Assembly: GCA_035307785.1 (NCBI GenBank)
Contig: DATGHS010000046.1
Location: 1-40,604, forward strand
Direction: 5' to 3'
From: DATGHS01 sp035307785
GTDB taxonomy: Bacteria; Planctomycetota; Planctomycetia; Gemmatales; Gemmataceae
DNA length: 40,604 nucleotides
Shown here: one piece after another, positions 15,684 through 23,437 of the stretch
How the letters are laid out: each line of letters opens with the position of its first letter
How positions within the stretch are numbered: position 1 is the stretch's first letter
The notes under the pieces: generated by a model
Databases searched by the model: none
What the model was told of the DNA's origin: nothing
What the model saw: only the letters and a program-made list of their open reading frames with translations
Translations under genes and position numbers: made by a program

Positions 15684-17495
15684 TCAATGGTTCAGCACAA
15701 ACTCGGGGCTGTTGATCAGCGCCCACAGGAAGTCCTGAGCGAAGGCCGGATCGCTTAGCGATCCCTTGCCTGCCGCGGTGCTGTCCCCCCCGCTCGGCAA
15801 CCGGCTGAGGGCAGCGATGCACAAATCCGCTTTGACGTTGCCGTGTCTGATCGCGTCGGCCACCGTGTTGTTGTCCGGCTTCATGAGCAGGGCGTTGATT
15901 TCCTTGCCGTTCATGAGCAGCAGGGCTTGCACCACGGTGCCGTGGAAAGTGATCTCGTTGCCTTCATCGTCGCCGAAATTCTTGGTCAACTTGCCCAGGA
16001 AGTCGAGCTGCTGTTGCCGCTTCTTGGCCTTTTCTGCCTTGGCGGCTTCAATCTCGGCCGGCTTCTTCGGGGCCTTCGTCTTGGCGGTGCGGGGCAGCGG
16101 CTGATCGAGGCAAGTGATCAGCGAGGCATAAAGCTGTTCCGGCGTCATGTTCTTCAGCAGCATGCGGCTGAAGTACACTTCCTGTTCCGGCTTCTTGTTC
16201 GTGTTGTTGGCCGTGACACTCAGGCTGTACGCGTCGCTCGTGCAAATCCAGCTGATCAATTCCTTGATGTTGTACTTGTAATCCTTGAACGACTTCGCCA
16301 GCGCTTCGAGCAGTTCCGGATGCACCGGCTGGTTGTCTTCGGCAAAGTCATCTACTACCGGGTTCTGGCACAGGCCGCGGCCGAAGAAGTGACCCCACAT
16401 GCGATTGACGAAGGCCCTGGGAAACTGGTCGTGCTCAATGAGGAACTTGGCCAGCATCTCGCGGCGCGAGTCTTTGCTGCTCGACGGAATCTTCTTGCCG
16501 TCGAGGAACTTCATCGTCGTGGCTTGCACCACGCCGGCCCGTGTCTCGAAATACACTGTGGCAGTTTTGTTGTAGTCAGAATTGTCCTTCAGCGTCAACT
16601 TGGGGGCCGGCATGTTCGGCTGATTTTGCCGCATCATGGGGTTGCCGTCGCGCTCAATTTGCCGGAAGAACGTATTCACGCCCCAGAATTGGTACTGCTT
16701 CGCTTCCGCCCGGAATGGGTGGTCGTGACATTGCGTGCATTGAATTTGCACGCCCAGAAACAGCCGGATGGTTCGGGAAGTGAGCGGCACGGCATCAAAC
16801 TGGCCATCGTCGCCCTTATTGGTCTGGTTTTCGCCCACATTGGCCAGAATATAATTCACAGCGCCTTCGTCGTTGTTATCGCCCTTGGCGGTGATCAATT
16901 GGCGGACAATCGAATCCCAGCCGTGATTCTTGCCGAATTCGCCTTCGAGCCATTCGTGCATTTGCTCGTGGTACGTCTTGTTGCCGGCACGGGTCATCAG
17001 CAGGGTGGTCCAAATGTCGGCCCAGTTCCGCTCGTATTCGTCTATGTAATACTCGTCGTAGAGGAGCTTGTGGACGAGCTTGGCCCGCTTGTTGCCGCCC
17101 TCGGCCACGAACTGCTTCACTTCCTGAATCGACGGAATTCGGCCTAAAATATCGAGGTAAACCCGGCGGCAAAACACGTAATCATTGGCCCGGGCGGAAG
17201 GCTGCACGTGGTTATCGGCCCAAAACTTCGACAGGAGCTGGTTGATGGTGGCTGTGGGGCCGGCCAGCGTCGAAGAGGCCGGATTCGGCTCCGGCTCCGT
17301 CTTTTCGGCCGGCTTGGTTTCGTCCTTCTTCTCATCCGCCTTGGGCTTGTCCTGGGTTTTGGCCTTGGGATCGTCGGCCTTTTTGGTGTCGTCTCGGGAT
17401 TGGGCGAGCCCGGCTAGCGAAAAGAGCATTCCAAGGGCCAGCAGCGCCGTGAGCAGCGTGTGGCGCTTCCATCCAGCAAATGGTCGGCTAGACAT
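15684..17495 (-). CDS. DUF1549/DUF1553 secreted planctomycete protein
   Basis: A 603-residue exported protein of the class abundant in planctomycetes, often with c-type haem domains. A signal peptide (TLLTALLALGMLFSLAG) is followed by a charged K/D/E/P linker (residues ~33-75). The DUF1549 domain (~80-290) includes FCRRVYLDILGRIPS and the CTQCHDHPF motif near residue 250, a C-x2-C-H arrangement. The DUF1553 domain (~340-603) includes FPRAFVNRMWGHFFGRGL and HPELLEALAKSF. The enzymatic role is unknown; ties to polysaccharide or sulfatase loci are suspected in the phylum. It has its own promoter and terminator, so it is probably monocistronic. GGAG precedes the ATG. Confidence 0.93.
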   Translation of the reverse strand: MSSRPFAGWKRHTLLTALLALGMLFSLAGLAQSRDDTKKADDPKAKTQDKPKADEKKDETKPAEKTEPEPNPASSTLAGPTATINQLLSKFWADNHVQPSARANDYVFCRRVYLDILGRIPSIQEVKQFVAEGGNKRAKLVHKLLYDEYYIDEYERNWADIWTTLLMTRAGNKTYHEQMHEWLEGEFGKNHGWDSIVRQLITAKGDNNDEGAVNYILANVGENQTNKGDDGQFDAVPLTSRTIRLFLGVQIQCTQCHDHPFRAEAKQYQFWGVNTFFRQIERDGNPMMRQNQPNMPAPKLTLKDNSDYNKTATVYFETRAGVVQATTMKFLDGKKIPSSSKDSRREMLAKFLIEHDQFPRAFVNRMWGHFFGRGLCQNPVVDDFAEDNQPVHPELLEALAKSFKDYKYNIKELISWICTSDAYSLSVTANNTNKKPEQEVYFSRMLLKNMTPEQLYASLITCLDQPLPRTAKTKAPKKPAEIEAAKAEKAKKRQQQLDFLGKLTKNFGDDEGNEITFHGTVVQALLLMNGKEINALLMKPDNNTVADAIRHGNVKADLCIAALSRLPSGGDSTAAGKGSLSDPAFAQDFLWALINSPEFVLNH

Positions 17496-17580
17496 CGTTC
17501 CGGTCTCCGAAAGACAGGTGGTGCTTTGGCAGGATTATCGGGTTGGTGGGTCGCGGATTTACTCGGTTCTGCGTGTTTTC

Positions 17581-17608
17581 ATCTTAATGTATTGCCGGCG
17601 AGTGTCAA
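17581..17608 (-). promoter_or_regulatory. Promoter of the DUF1549/DUF1553 gene
   Basis: On the minus strand TTGACA (17608-17603), a 16-bp spacer and TAAGAT (17586-17581) lie 86 bp before the ATG. Confidence 0.5.
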
Positions 17609-17750
17609 ACGTTCCGGTAGGGGGACCGCAAAAATCCAGCGATACGGCCACGTTTTTTAGACGAGCAAACGGCGGCCAGAGTTCCCGAACAGGGCCGATC
17701 TTGACAGAATGATAAGGCGTGCCAAGGATGAATTTAGTCGGAGAAACCGC

Positions 17751-18134
17751 ATGAAAATAGACTTGGACCGCGTGCGCAAAAACGTCACCGAAGCCAGCAC
17801 CGAAGACCTGCTGGACCGGGCCACCGTGTACCGCAACGGCATGGAGGCGGCCGCACTGGAAATCATTGATGGCGAGCTGCGCCGCCGCGGCATCACGCCG
17901 ACCGAGATCCACGATCACTGGGAAATCAAGCGGGCCAACGTGCTGACGGTCGATCAAGTCGCCCGCCGTTGCACCTTCTGCGACCGGCCGGCCGTCACCC
18001 GCCGCTGGGGCATCCACTGGCTGTGGGGAAGGATTCCGACGCTTATCCCGAGGTGGTATCAATATTGCGAAGTGCACGTGCCGGCGGCGAAGGCAGAAAC
18101 GGACGACGCCAAAACTGAAACAGAAGATGTGTAG
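17751..18134 (+). CDS. Small protein with C-x2-C...C-x2-H site
   Basis: A 127-residue cytoplasmic protein of unknown function. ATG 17751 is preceded by GGAG at 17740-17743. The N-terminal ~50 residues are helical (LDRVRKNVTEASTEDLLDRA, IIDGELRRRGIT). The middle has C74-x2-C77 and C106-x2-H109 around a Trp-rich segment, suggesting a small zinc ribbon. The tail is acidic. It is the only + strand gene in this stretch. A TTGACA at 17701 lacks a good -10 partner. Confidence 0.65.
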   Translation: MKIDLDRVRKNVTEASTEDLLDRATVYRNGMEAAALEIIDGELRRRGITPTEIHDHWEIKRANVLTVDQVARRCTFCDRPAVTRRWGIHWLWGRIPTLIPRWYQYCEVHVPAAKAETDDAKTETEDV

Positions 18135-18187
18135 CCGAATTCGTGAGAATTCGACTGGAGAAATCGAATTCTCAGGAATTCGGCTAC
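18131..18187. repeat. Palindrome between convergent small genes
   Basis: Arms 18131-18154 and 18164-18187 are 24 bp with one mismatch and a 9-nt loop. The left arm begins on the stop codon of the + strand gene. No T-run; it could act as a bidirectional transcript end. Confidence 0.85.
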
Positions 18188-18203
18188 AGGCACCTCGGTA
18201 ATT

Positions 18204-18455
18204 TTAGCCCTTTAGCACCGCATCCACATCGGCTTGCGTGATCCGAGTGCTCGACTTGCCCAAATGAGCGCTCAGCCAACTCATGATCACCGGCGTATAC
18301 GGCAGCTTGCCCTTTTTCAGCAGCGCTTTGATCCGGTCATCGCGCCGGGCTCGTTCTTTGACCTTGAGTTCGCCATTACGCAGCCGCGACGCCTTCATCT
18401 TCTTCTGCACCAACTGACCGCGTGTCTTGCGCGACATCCGAGGCATGAGCATCAC
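18204..18455 (-). CDS. Small basic conserved-type protein, unknown function
   Basis: An 83-residue protein, very basic in the first half (SRKTRGQLVQKKMKASRLRN, KERARRDDRIKALLKKGK) with a helical C-terminal half ending ITQADVDAVLKG. It may bind nucleic acid. The longest start is GTG 18455; ATGs at 18452, 18446 and 18437 are alternatives. It lies upstream of nothing obvious and converges with the zinc-site gene. Confidence 0.55.
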   Translation of the reverse strand: MMLMPRMSRKTRGQLVQKKMKASRLRNGELKVKERARRDDRIKALLKKGKLPYTPVIMSWLSAHLGKSSTRITQADVDAVLKG

Positions 18456-18522
18456 CCCGCTAGAGTCCGATTTTGGGAAAGAGTGTAGTATAGGGCCGAA
18501 TGCGGGGGTGACAACCGCGAAA

Positions 18523-18546
18523 GCCCAGGGACGGCAGTCCCTGGGC
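18523..18546. repeat. Palindrome GCCCAGGGAC-n4-GTCCCTGGGC
   Basis: A 24-bp element with 10-bp arms, 3 bp from the coaD stop codon. It is one of five close relatives in the window (also 29127, 31471, 38510, 39543). Confidence 0.8.
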
Positions 18547-18548
18547 GC

Positions 18549-19046
18549 TCATTCCTGAAACTTCCGCTCCAGCGCATCCTTCACTTCCGACGTCACAAAT
18601 TTGCTAAGATCGCCCTTGAACGACGCAATCTGCCGCAGGAGTGTGCTGCTGACGTGGGAATACTCTTCCTTCGCCATCAGGAAGATCGTTTCGAGTTCAT
18701 TGTCGAGGCTCAAGTTCGTGAGTGTCATCGTGAATTCATATTCCATGTCGGTGAGCGTGCGCAGGCCGCGCAACATGACATTGGCGCCGACATCCCGAAC
18801 GAAGCGCACGGCCAGGCCATCAAAGGCTTCCACTTCCACATTGTCGAACCGCTTGACGACTTGTCGCAAAAGATCAACGCGCTCTTCGGCGGTAAACAGC
18901 GGCGCCTTCTCGGGGTTGATGCCGACGCCGACGACCAAGCGGTCGAAGAGCCGGCTGCCGCGACGGATGATGTCCAGATGCCCCAGGTGAACCGGGTCGA
19001 ACATGCCGGTGTACACAGCCACGCGGCTGGTGAGAGACTTGGCCAT
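18549..19046 (-). CDS. coaD: Phosphopantetheine adenylyltransferase
   Basis: Catalyses the penultimate step of coenzyme A synthesis, 4'-phosphopantetheine + ATP to dephospho-CoA, in the cytoplasm. The 165-residue length is typical. Visible are the nucleotidyltransferase motif TGMFDPVHLGH (H20-x2-H23), the LRGLRTLTDMEYE substrate-binding stretch and the SSTLLRQI motif near the C-terminus. It follows the DUF1805 gene by 18 bp and is probably co-transcribed with it. Confidence 0.96.
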   Translation of the reverse strand: MAKSLTSRVAVYTGMFDPVHLGHLDIIRRGSRLFDRLVVGVGINPEKAPLFTAEERVDLLRQVVKRFDNVEVEAFDGLAVRFVRDVGANVMLRGLRTLTDMEYEFTMTLTNLSLDNELETIFLMAKEEYSHVSSTLLRQIASFKGDLSKFVTSEVKDALERKFQE

Positions 19047-19064
19047 GCGAAGCTGCCCTTTCCG

Positions 19065-19412
19065 CTATTCGGCCGGTTTCGCTTGCAGCAACAACTCCAC
19101 GGCCTGCTTGCCGGTCATGCCAGGGCGAATGCCCAGCGCCTGCGCCTGCGGCGTGGCCTCCACGATCTTGGCCGGGAGCAAATCTTCCGGCTCAACGAGC
19201 GGCTTGGCCGGCGTACCGCGGCAAATGGCCACCGCCTGCCCGAACTCCGCGGCCGTTTTCACGTCGTAAATGCCACAGCCCACCAACCCGGCCGGCGTGA
19301 GAATCGTGCAGTATTGCCCGCGATTCCAGCGATTGCTGATGCCGATGGCTTCGCCGTGGTCGAACGACATGGGGCGCTGCGTGGAGCGCGGGATGGCGGG
19401 TTCCTGAGGCAT
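19065..19412 (-). CDS. DUF1805 domain protein (YunC-like)
   Basis: A 115-residue small protein. ATG 19412 is chosen because GGAG lies 9 nt upstream; the frame extends to 19448 without support. The core matches the DUF1805/YunC family: an N-terminal strand, CTILTPAGLVGCGIYDVKTA, an AVAICRGTP segment, and a C-terminal ALGIRPGMTGKQAVELLL. Function is unknown. It is directly upstream of coaD and probably in one transcript. Confidence 0.8.
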   Translation of the reverse strand: MPQEPAIPRSTQRPMSFDHGEAIGISNRWNRGQYCTILTPAGLVGCGIYDVKTAAEFGQAVAICRGTPAKPLVEPEDLLPAKIVEATPQAQALGIRPGMTGKQAVELLLQAKPAE

Positions 19413-19483
19413 CGCGGGGTCTCCTTCGCTTTTCTCCCGCTTCCCCAAGAGAGAAGGGGGAATGAATTCATCATAGCTGATTC

Positions 19484-20242
19484 TTATCGCAAGTACCGTC
19501 CGCCATTAATATCGAGCAAGGCGCCGGTCATGAAGCTCGCCGCATCACTGGCCAAGAAGACCACGGCCTCGGCCACTTCGACCGCCTGGCCATTCCGTCC
19601 CATCGCCGTTTGCTTGCGATACTCGGCCAGCTTTTCCGGCGTGCTGAACTGCTCGTGGTGCGGCGTCTCGATTACGCCCGGCATGATGGCATTCACGCGA
19701 ATGTGCGGCGCCAGTTCGCGGGCCAGAGACCGGGTGAGCCCTTGCAGCGCGCCTTTCGCCGCGACGTATGGACCGGCGCCCTGCCCGCCGGTTTGCAATG
19801 ACAGGCTGAGATTATTGATGATGCTGCCATGTCCGCCGGCCCGCAGATGCGGGATCGCTCGCCGGGTGACGAAGAATGCCGACGTTACGTTCACGTCGAG
19901 CACTTGCCGCCAGAGCTCGGTGGGGCACTGCTCGATCTTGGCGTGCCGCACTGGCGTACCGGCATTGTTAAAGACAATGTCGAGCCGGCCGAAAGCTTCC
20001 GCGAGCCGATCGACGACGGAGTTCGCTTCTGATTCGACGGTCAAATCACCATGCAGAAACAGGCCTCGGCGTCCGAGCGCTTCGATTTCTCGTCGTGCCG
20101 ATTCAGCACCGGCTTCGCTGCGGCGAAAATGGATGCCAACATCGGCGCCGGCGCGCGCCAATGCGACTGCCGCGGCCCGGCCAATGCCGGTGCCGCCCCC
20201 CGTGACCAACGCCGCTCGACCAGCAAGAGGAAGATTCGACAT
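19484..20242 (-). CDS. Short-chain dehydrogenase/reductase
   Basis: A 252-residue NAD(P)-dependent oxidoreductase of the classical SDR family. Visible are the cofactor motif TGGGTGIG (residues 14-21), NNAG (92-95), a serine-rich strand (NLSLS, 144-148) supplying the catalytic Ser, and Y159-x3-K163 (YVAAK). The C-terminal DINGGRYLR is typical. Substrate is not predictable. ATG 20242 is chosen because the Rossmann fold begins there; the frame upstream to 20353 is repeat-derived. The gene follows a LarA-like gene, separated by a palindrome. Confidence 0.92.
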   Translation of the reverse strand: MSNLPLAGRAALVTGGGTGIGRAAAVALARAGADVGIHFRRSEAGAESARREIEALGRRGLFLHGDLTVESEANSVVDRLAEAFGRLDIVFNNAGTPVRHAKIEQCPTELWRQVLDVNVTSAFFVTRRAIPHLRAGGHGSIINNLSLSLQTGGQGAGPYVAAKGALQGLTRSLARELAPHIRVNAIMPGVIETPHHEQFSTPEKLAEYRKQTAMGRNGQAVEVAEAVVFLASDAASFMTGALLDINGGRYLR

Positions 20243-20287
20243 GCGGGATATTCTGAGGATTCTCGGAGCAAATGCAACAACCCAAGG

Positions 20288-20347
20288 CACCAGCCTGAAG
20301 CGCAAGCGAAGGACGCGCCTCGCCTTCGCTTGCGCTTCAGGCTGGTG
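20288..20347. repeat. Perfect 25-bp KRKRG-type palindrome
   Basis: Arms 20288-20312 and 20323-20347 match perfectly with a 10-nt loop. The arm contains CAGCCTGAAGCGCAAGCG. It lies between the LarA-like and SDR genes; translation gives the SLKRKRR string. Confidence 0.9.
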
Positions 20348-20365
20348 TTGCACTGGCAGGCCAGA

Positions 20366-21661
20366 TCAATTATGCGCTTTTCTCCGGCCGCGCACGCTGT
20401 GCGGAAACAGCTTCTCTTGCTCCAAGTTCCCGTTGGCATCGAACGGCAGGTCCTGTAACTCACCGCTCACCTGAAGATACTGCCGCGCCTTGGCTTCCTC
20501 GACCAGCGGCGCAGAAACCCACAGTTCGCTCACTTCCAGCGTATTCGGAATGATCGCCATGCGCAGCTTCTCCTGCCGCGGCTGCCAGCAGGTCTCGATG
20601 CCTTTCTCGATGCACTCGCGGTCATTCGGCATCGTGAACGGCAACTGCGAGCGGCGCAGGAAGCAGGCGGTGAGGTTGTTCATCAAAAACGGCTTCAGGT
20701 CGATGGCTTTCAGCAGCCGTTCGGTGGCCAGGTCGGCGATGCCGCAGCCCGTGCCATTGCCGTGGCTTTCCGGCGAAAGATCGAGCGCGCAGATGCGCGT
20801 GATCTTCGGCGACTCGAATTCCGGCGCGGTTTCGACGAGCAATCGCCCCACGACATTCGGATCGATGCCGGCCCCGGAGTAGTTCTTGCCGATCTCGCCG
20901 ATGACCAGAAGATCAAGCTGCTCGAACGGCAGCCGGCCCATCAATTCACGGGCCAGATCGAGCAGCTTTGGCTCAACGTCGAAAAGCTCGTCGCGGTCCA
21001 CGAACTGAACCTTCGCCGTCTTTTCTTCGACATTTTCCAAGAGCGCCAACCCGCCCAGGAAGCGGGTCTTGTCGAGAATGACCTTCATTGTCTCCGGCAT
21101 CATGTCGCGCAGGCCGCGCAAGCCCCAACGATGGTGCTGGGCGGCGCCGTCGCGCTTGCCCCAACCGATAACGCACATTTTCAGAATGCCGCTTTCGAAT
21201 TTGCCGCGAAAGTCTGTGTGCGGCTTGACGCGCGAAATCGTGACCGCCCCATCGGCCTCAAACGCGTTCTTGTCCCAGAAAACCGGCTCGCCCCAGCTAT
21301 TCGTGCCGAGCTGCACCGTGGTCATGTCGCTGCGCAGCTCCACGCCCATCGCCGCTTCCGTAATGCCGTATTCGCCGAGCAGTTCGCGCTGCCCCTCGGC
21401 CGTCGCCCCGCCGTGGCTGCCCATCGCGGCCACCAGGAACGGCCGATAGCCCATCTCCTTCAGCGAATCGATCGTGGCCTTCGCGATGGTCTGGAAATTG
21501 GCGATGCCCCGGCTGCCGCCGCCCACCGCCACGCGAGTCCCCGGCTTCAACCGCCGCGGCAACGACGATTCCCGCCACTGCCGGCGCACCGTGCCGACGA
21601 TATCGGAAACGACTGGCTGCGGTTTCGTCTGCCGCAACGGAGCGAGAAGAGGGAGGTCCAC
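20366..21661 (-). CDS. LarA-like (lactate racemase domain, DUF2088) protein
   Basis: A 431-residue protein of the nickel-pincer racemase/epimerase superfamily. Visible are GSRGIANF, an AAMGSHGGAT segment, ISRVKPHTDFRGKFESG followed by LKMCVIGWGKRDGAAQHH (the region holding the pincer lysine and active histidines in LarA relatives), and a C-terminal domain. True LarA residues cannot be confirmed by eye, and the substrate is probably another 2-hydroxy acid or sugar acid. The start is GTG 21661 with GAGGAA upstream. The neighbouring SDR could act on the same metabolite, which is inference. Confidence 0.85.
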   Translation of the reverse strand: MDLPLLAPLRQTKPQPVVSDIVGTVRRQWRESSLPRRLKPGTRVAVGGGSRGIANFQTIAKATIDSLKEMGYRPFLVAAMGSHGGATAEGQRELLGEYGITEAAMGVELRSDMTTVQLGTNSWGEPVFWDKNAFEADGAVTISRVKPHTDFRGKFESGILKMCVIGWGKRDGAAQHHRWGLRGLRDMMPETMKVILDKTRFLGGLALLENVEEKTAKVQFVDRDELFDVEPKLLDLARELMGRLPFEQLDLLVIGEIGKNYSGAGIDPNVVGRLLVETAPEFESPKITRICALDLSPESHGNGTGCGIADLATERLLKAIDLKPFLMNNLTACFLRRSQLPFTMPNDRECIEKGIETCWQPRQEKLRMAIIPNTLEVSELWVSAPLVEEAKARQYLQVSGELQDLPFDANGNLEQEKLFPHSVRGRRKAHN

Positions 21662-21741
21662 GGATTGATTCCTCGAATACGAAGATTGCTGGAGACTCTA
21701 TTGTACACCGAAGCGAATTTGCGGTAGTGCCCCATTCGGGA

Positions 21742-21849
21742 GGGCGAGGCTCCCGCCGAGCCTATTTTGATCCTGGTTACCCGGCTCTGCCCCGCAACGA
21801 GCTGCCCAGCGGCTCCCCAATGCTCAAACGCGAGGCAGAGCCTCGCGTT
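21742..21849. repeat. Short hairpins in the gap upstream of the LarA-like gene
   Basis: AACGCGAGGC (21827-21836) and GCCTCGCGTT (21840-21849) form a perfect hairpin with a 3-nt loop. A related fragment with GCGAGGCTCCCGCCGAGCC lies at about 21747-21765. The 240-bp gap holds no gene. Confidence 0.6.
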
Positions 21850-21901
21850 CAGTGGATTTCCAGGCACAGAGTCTCGGAAACAGCGGAACCGCTGTTCCCC
21901 G

Positions 21902-22447
21902 TTATGGTCGCGGAAATAGCCATCGACGCGGAGGAGTGCGCGCCGGTTGACCCGGGCTCGGCGGATTGGTTTGGCCTTCCGGTTGCTGGAGGGCAGGATT
22001 AACCGAGTATTGGTAGTTGAGCTGATAATTTCCTTTCGCCATGGAATCCGCGATGGCAGCCGGGATTTGTTCGAGAGTTTTCATGAACATGGCCGTGTAG
22101 ATATCGGCCATAAAATTGGGGAGTCCGGCTTGAAGGGGGCCGCGCACTTGGACCGGCGTTGGATTCGGCTGCGGAACAAACTTTGGTAACTGCTGCATTA
22201 TCTGCTGCGGAATCGCCAACACGCGCTGGTCCGGCGGCCGCACGGGCGCTGTGCCGGTCGGCGCTCCCCAATTCTGGCCGTCGAATGGGCGATACTGCTT
22301 GGCGCGGTAGTCCCACCCGCCGATCTGTTTGCCGTCTTGGTAAAGATAGGCCCGTTCCGGGTCATCCCCTCGAACTCGCCAGGAATACACGGGCTCGCCG
22401 CAAAAGGCCGGAGAAGCCAACAATAGCATGATAACCACGTACCGCAT
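21902..22447 (-). CDS. Secreted protein with N-terminal WDY module
   Basis: A 181-residue hypothetical exported protein. ATG 22447 is supported by AGGAG upstream and starts a signal peptide (MRYVVIMLLLASPAFC). Residues 20-58 form the same module as the CAP protein at 7748-8287: W-R-x-R-x-DDP-x-R-x-YL, QIGGWDY, YRPFDG-x2-W. The remainder is proline- and glutamine-rich with a central helix (FMADIYTAMFMKTLEQIPAA) and no recognised domain. Function is unknown. Confidence 0.65.
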   Translation of the reverse strand: MRYVVIMLLLASPAFCGEPVYSWRVRGDDPERAYLYQDGKQIGGWDYRAKQYRPFDGQNWGAPTGTAPVRPPDQRVLAIPQQIMQQLPKFVPQPNPTPVQVRGPLQAGLPNFMADIYTAMFMKTLEQIPAAIADSMAKGNYQLNYQYSVNPALQQPEGQTNPPSPGQPARTPPRRWLFPRP

Positions 22448-22640
22448 ACATTCTCCTTTCAACCGCTCAGAATCAGAGTAATTATCGACAGCGAACACGC
22501 CAAGTCAACCGCATCGCTCGCGCGACGGGTATCCTTGATACTCCCAAGCGGACTTGGCGATGAAATGTTACAAGGCCAAGCCCGGTGGGAACTCGGATGT
22601 CCTCGAATTTCTTCGCCCTTGCATTCACGGCAGACTCGGT

Positions 22641-22684
22641 CCCCTAGTTGTGGCAAGGTCTCTTGACCGTGCCACAACTAGGGG
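22641..22684. repeat. 15-bp palindrome downstream of the uracil-DNA glycosylase gene
   Basis: CCCCTAGTTGTGGCA (22641-22655) and its perfect inverse (22670-22684) enclose a 14-nt loop, ending 2 bp from the stop codon. Confidence 0.9.
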
Positions 22685-22686
22685 CG

Positions 22687-23310
22687 TCACGTTGACCTTT
22701 CTCTTCGTCCCATTTGGCTTTTTTCTATCTTTCGGCGCTCGTGCTCTGCAATGGCCCAAACGCGCAGCTCGCCGAAGAGTTCCGCGAGCGCGGCGGGCAG
22801 GTAGTGGGCATTGAGGCCGCTGGGGTTGGGCAGAACCCAGGCATGGCTGCCCCCGAAAAGAGGCTCTTGCAGGCCGACGCGGGCGTCTTTGATGCCGGAG
22901 ACGACGCGGTAGGGCTGAATGCCGACAAAAGCGACGACGGTTGGGCGCCAGCGCCTGACTTTGGCTTCGAGGCGCCGGCCGCCGGCGCGAAGTTCGTCGT
23001 CGGTGAGTTCATCGGCGCGGGCCGTAGCGCGTTCGACCACGTTGGTGATGCCGTACCCCAGGTCGAGAAGAAGAGGTGCCTCAAAGGGGGAAAATAGGCG
23101 CGGAGTGAATCCGCCACCGTGCAGAGCGGGCCAGAAGCGATTGCCCGGTCGGCCAAAGTGGTGGCCGATGGCGGCCGTGTAGAGCCCGGGATTAATGCCC
23201 GCGAAGAGCACATTAAGGTTTCTGGCCGCAAGATCCGGGATGACCTTGTCGCGCGCCGCAAGGATCTGGGCTTTGGTGGGCTTCCAGGGAGTGATTAATG
23301 TCCGATGCAT
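22687..23310 (-). CDS. mug: G/U mismatch-specific uracil-DNA glycosylase (Mug/TDG family)
   Basis: A 207-residue base-excision repair enzyme that removes uracil and related lesions from mismatches. Visible are the family 2 motif GINPGLYTAAIGHHFGRPGN (near residue 36; N in place of the catalytic Asp of other families) and the second motif NPSGLNAHY near residue 168. ATG 23310 is chosen because homologues begin with the ITPWKPTKAQI-type segment; the frame extends upstream to 23535 through low-quality sequence. Transcribed alone. Confidence 0.9.
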   Translation of the reverse strand: MHRTLITPWKPTKAQILAARDKVIPDLAARNLNVLFAGINPGLYTAAIGHHFGRPGNRFWPALHGGGFTPRLFSPFEAPLLLDLGYGITNVVERATARADELTDDELRAGGRRLEAKVRRWRPTVVAFVGIQPYRVVSGIKDARVGLQEPLFGGSHAWVLPNPSGLNAHYLPAALAELFGELRVWAIAEHERRKIEKSQMGRRERST

Positions 23311-23437
23311 GGGGCGGCGTCTTCGAAGCAAGGAGTGTGAAACGGCGAAACGGGGACATTCGTGGCCGGTTTTGTAAAAAACAATTGAGAATGTTAGTTT
23401 TCTGCACTTTTTACTTTTTGTCGCTTCACGTTTGTCG

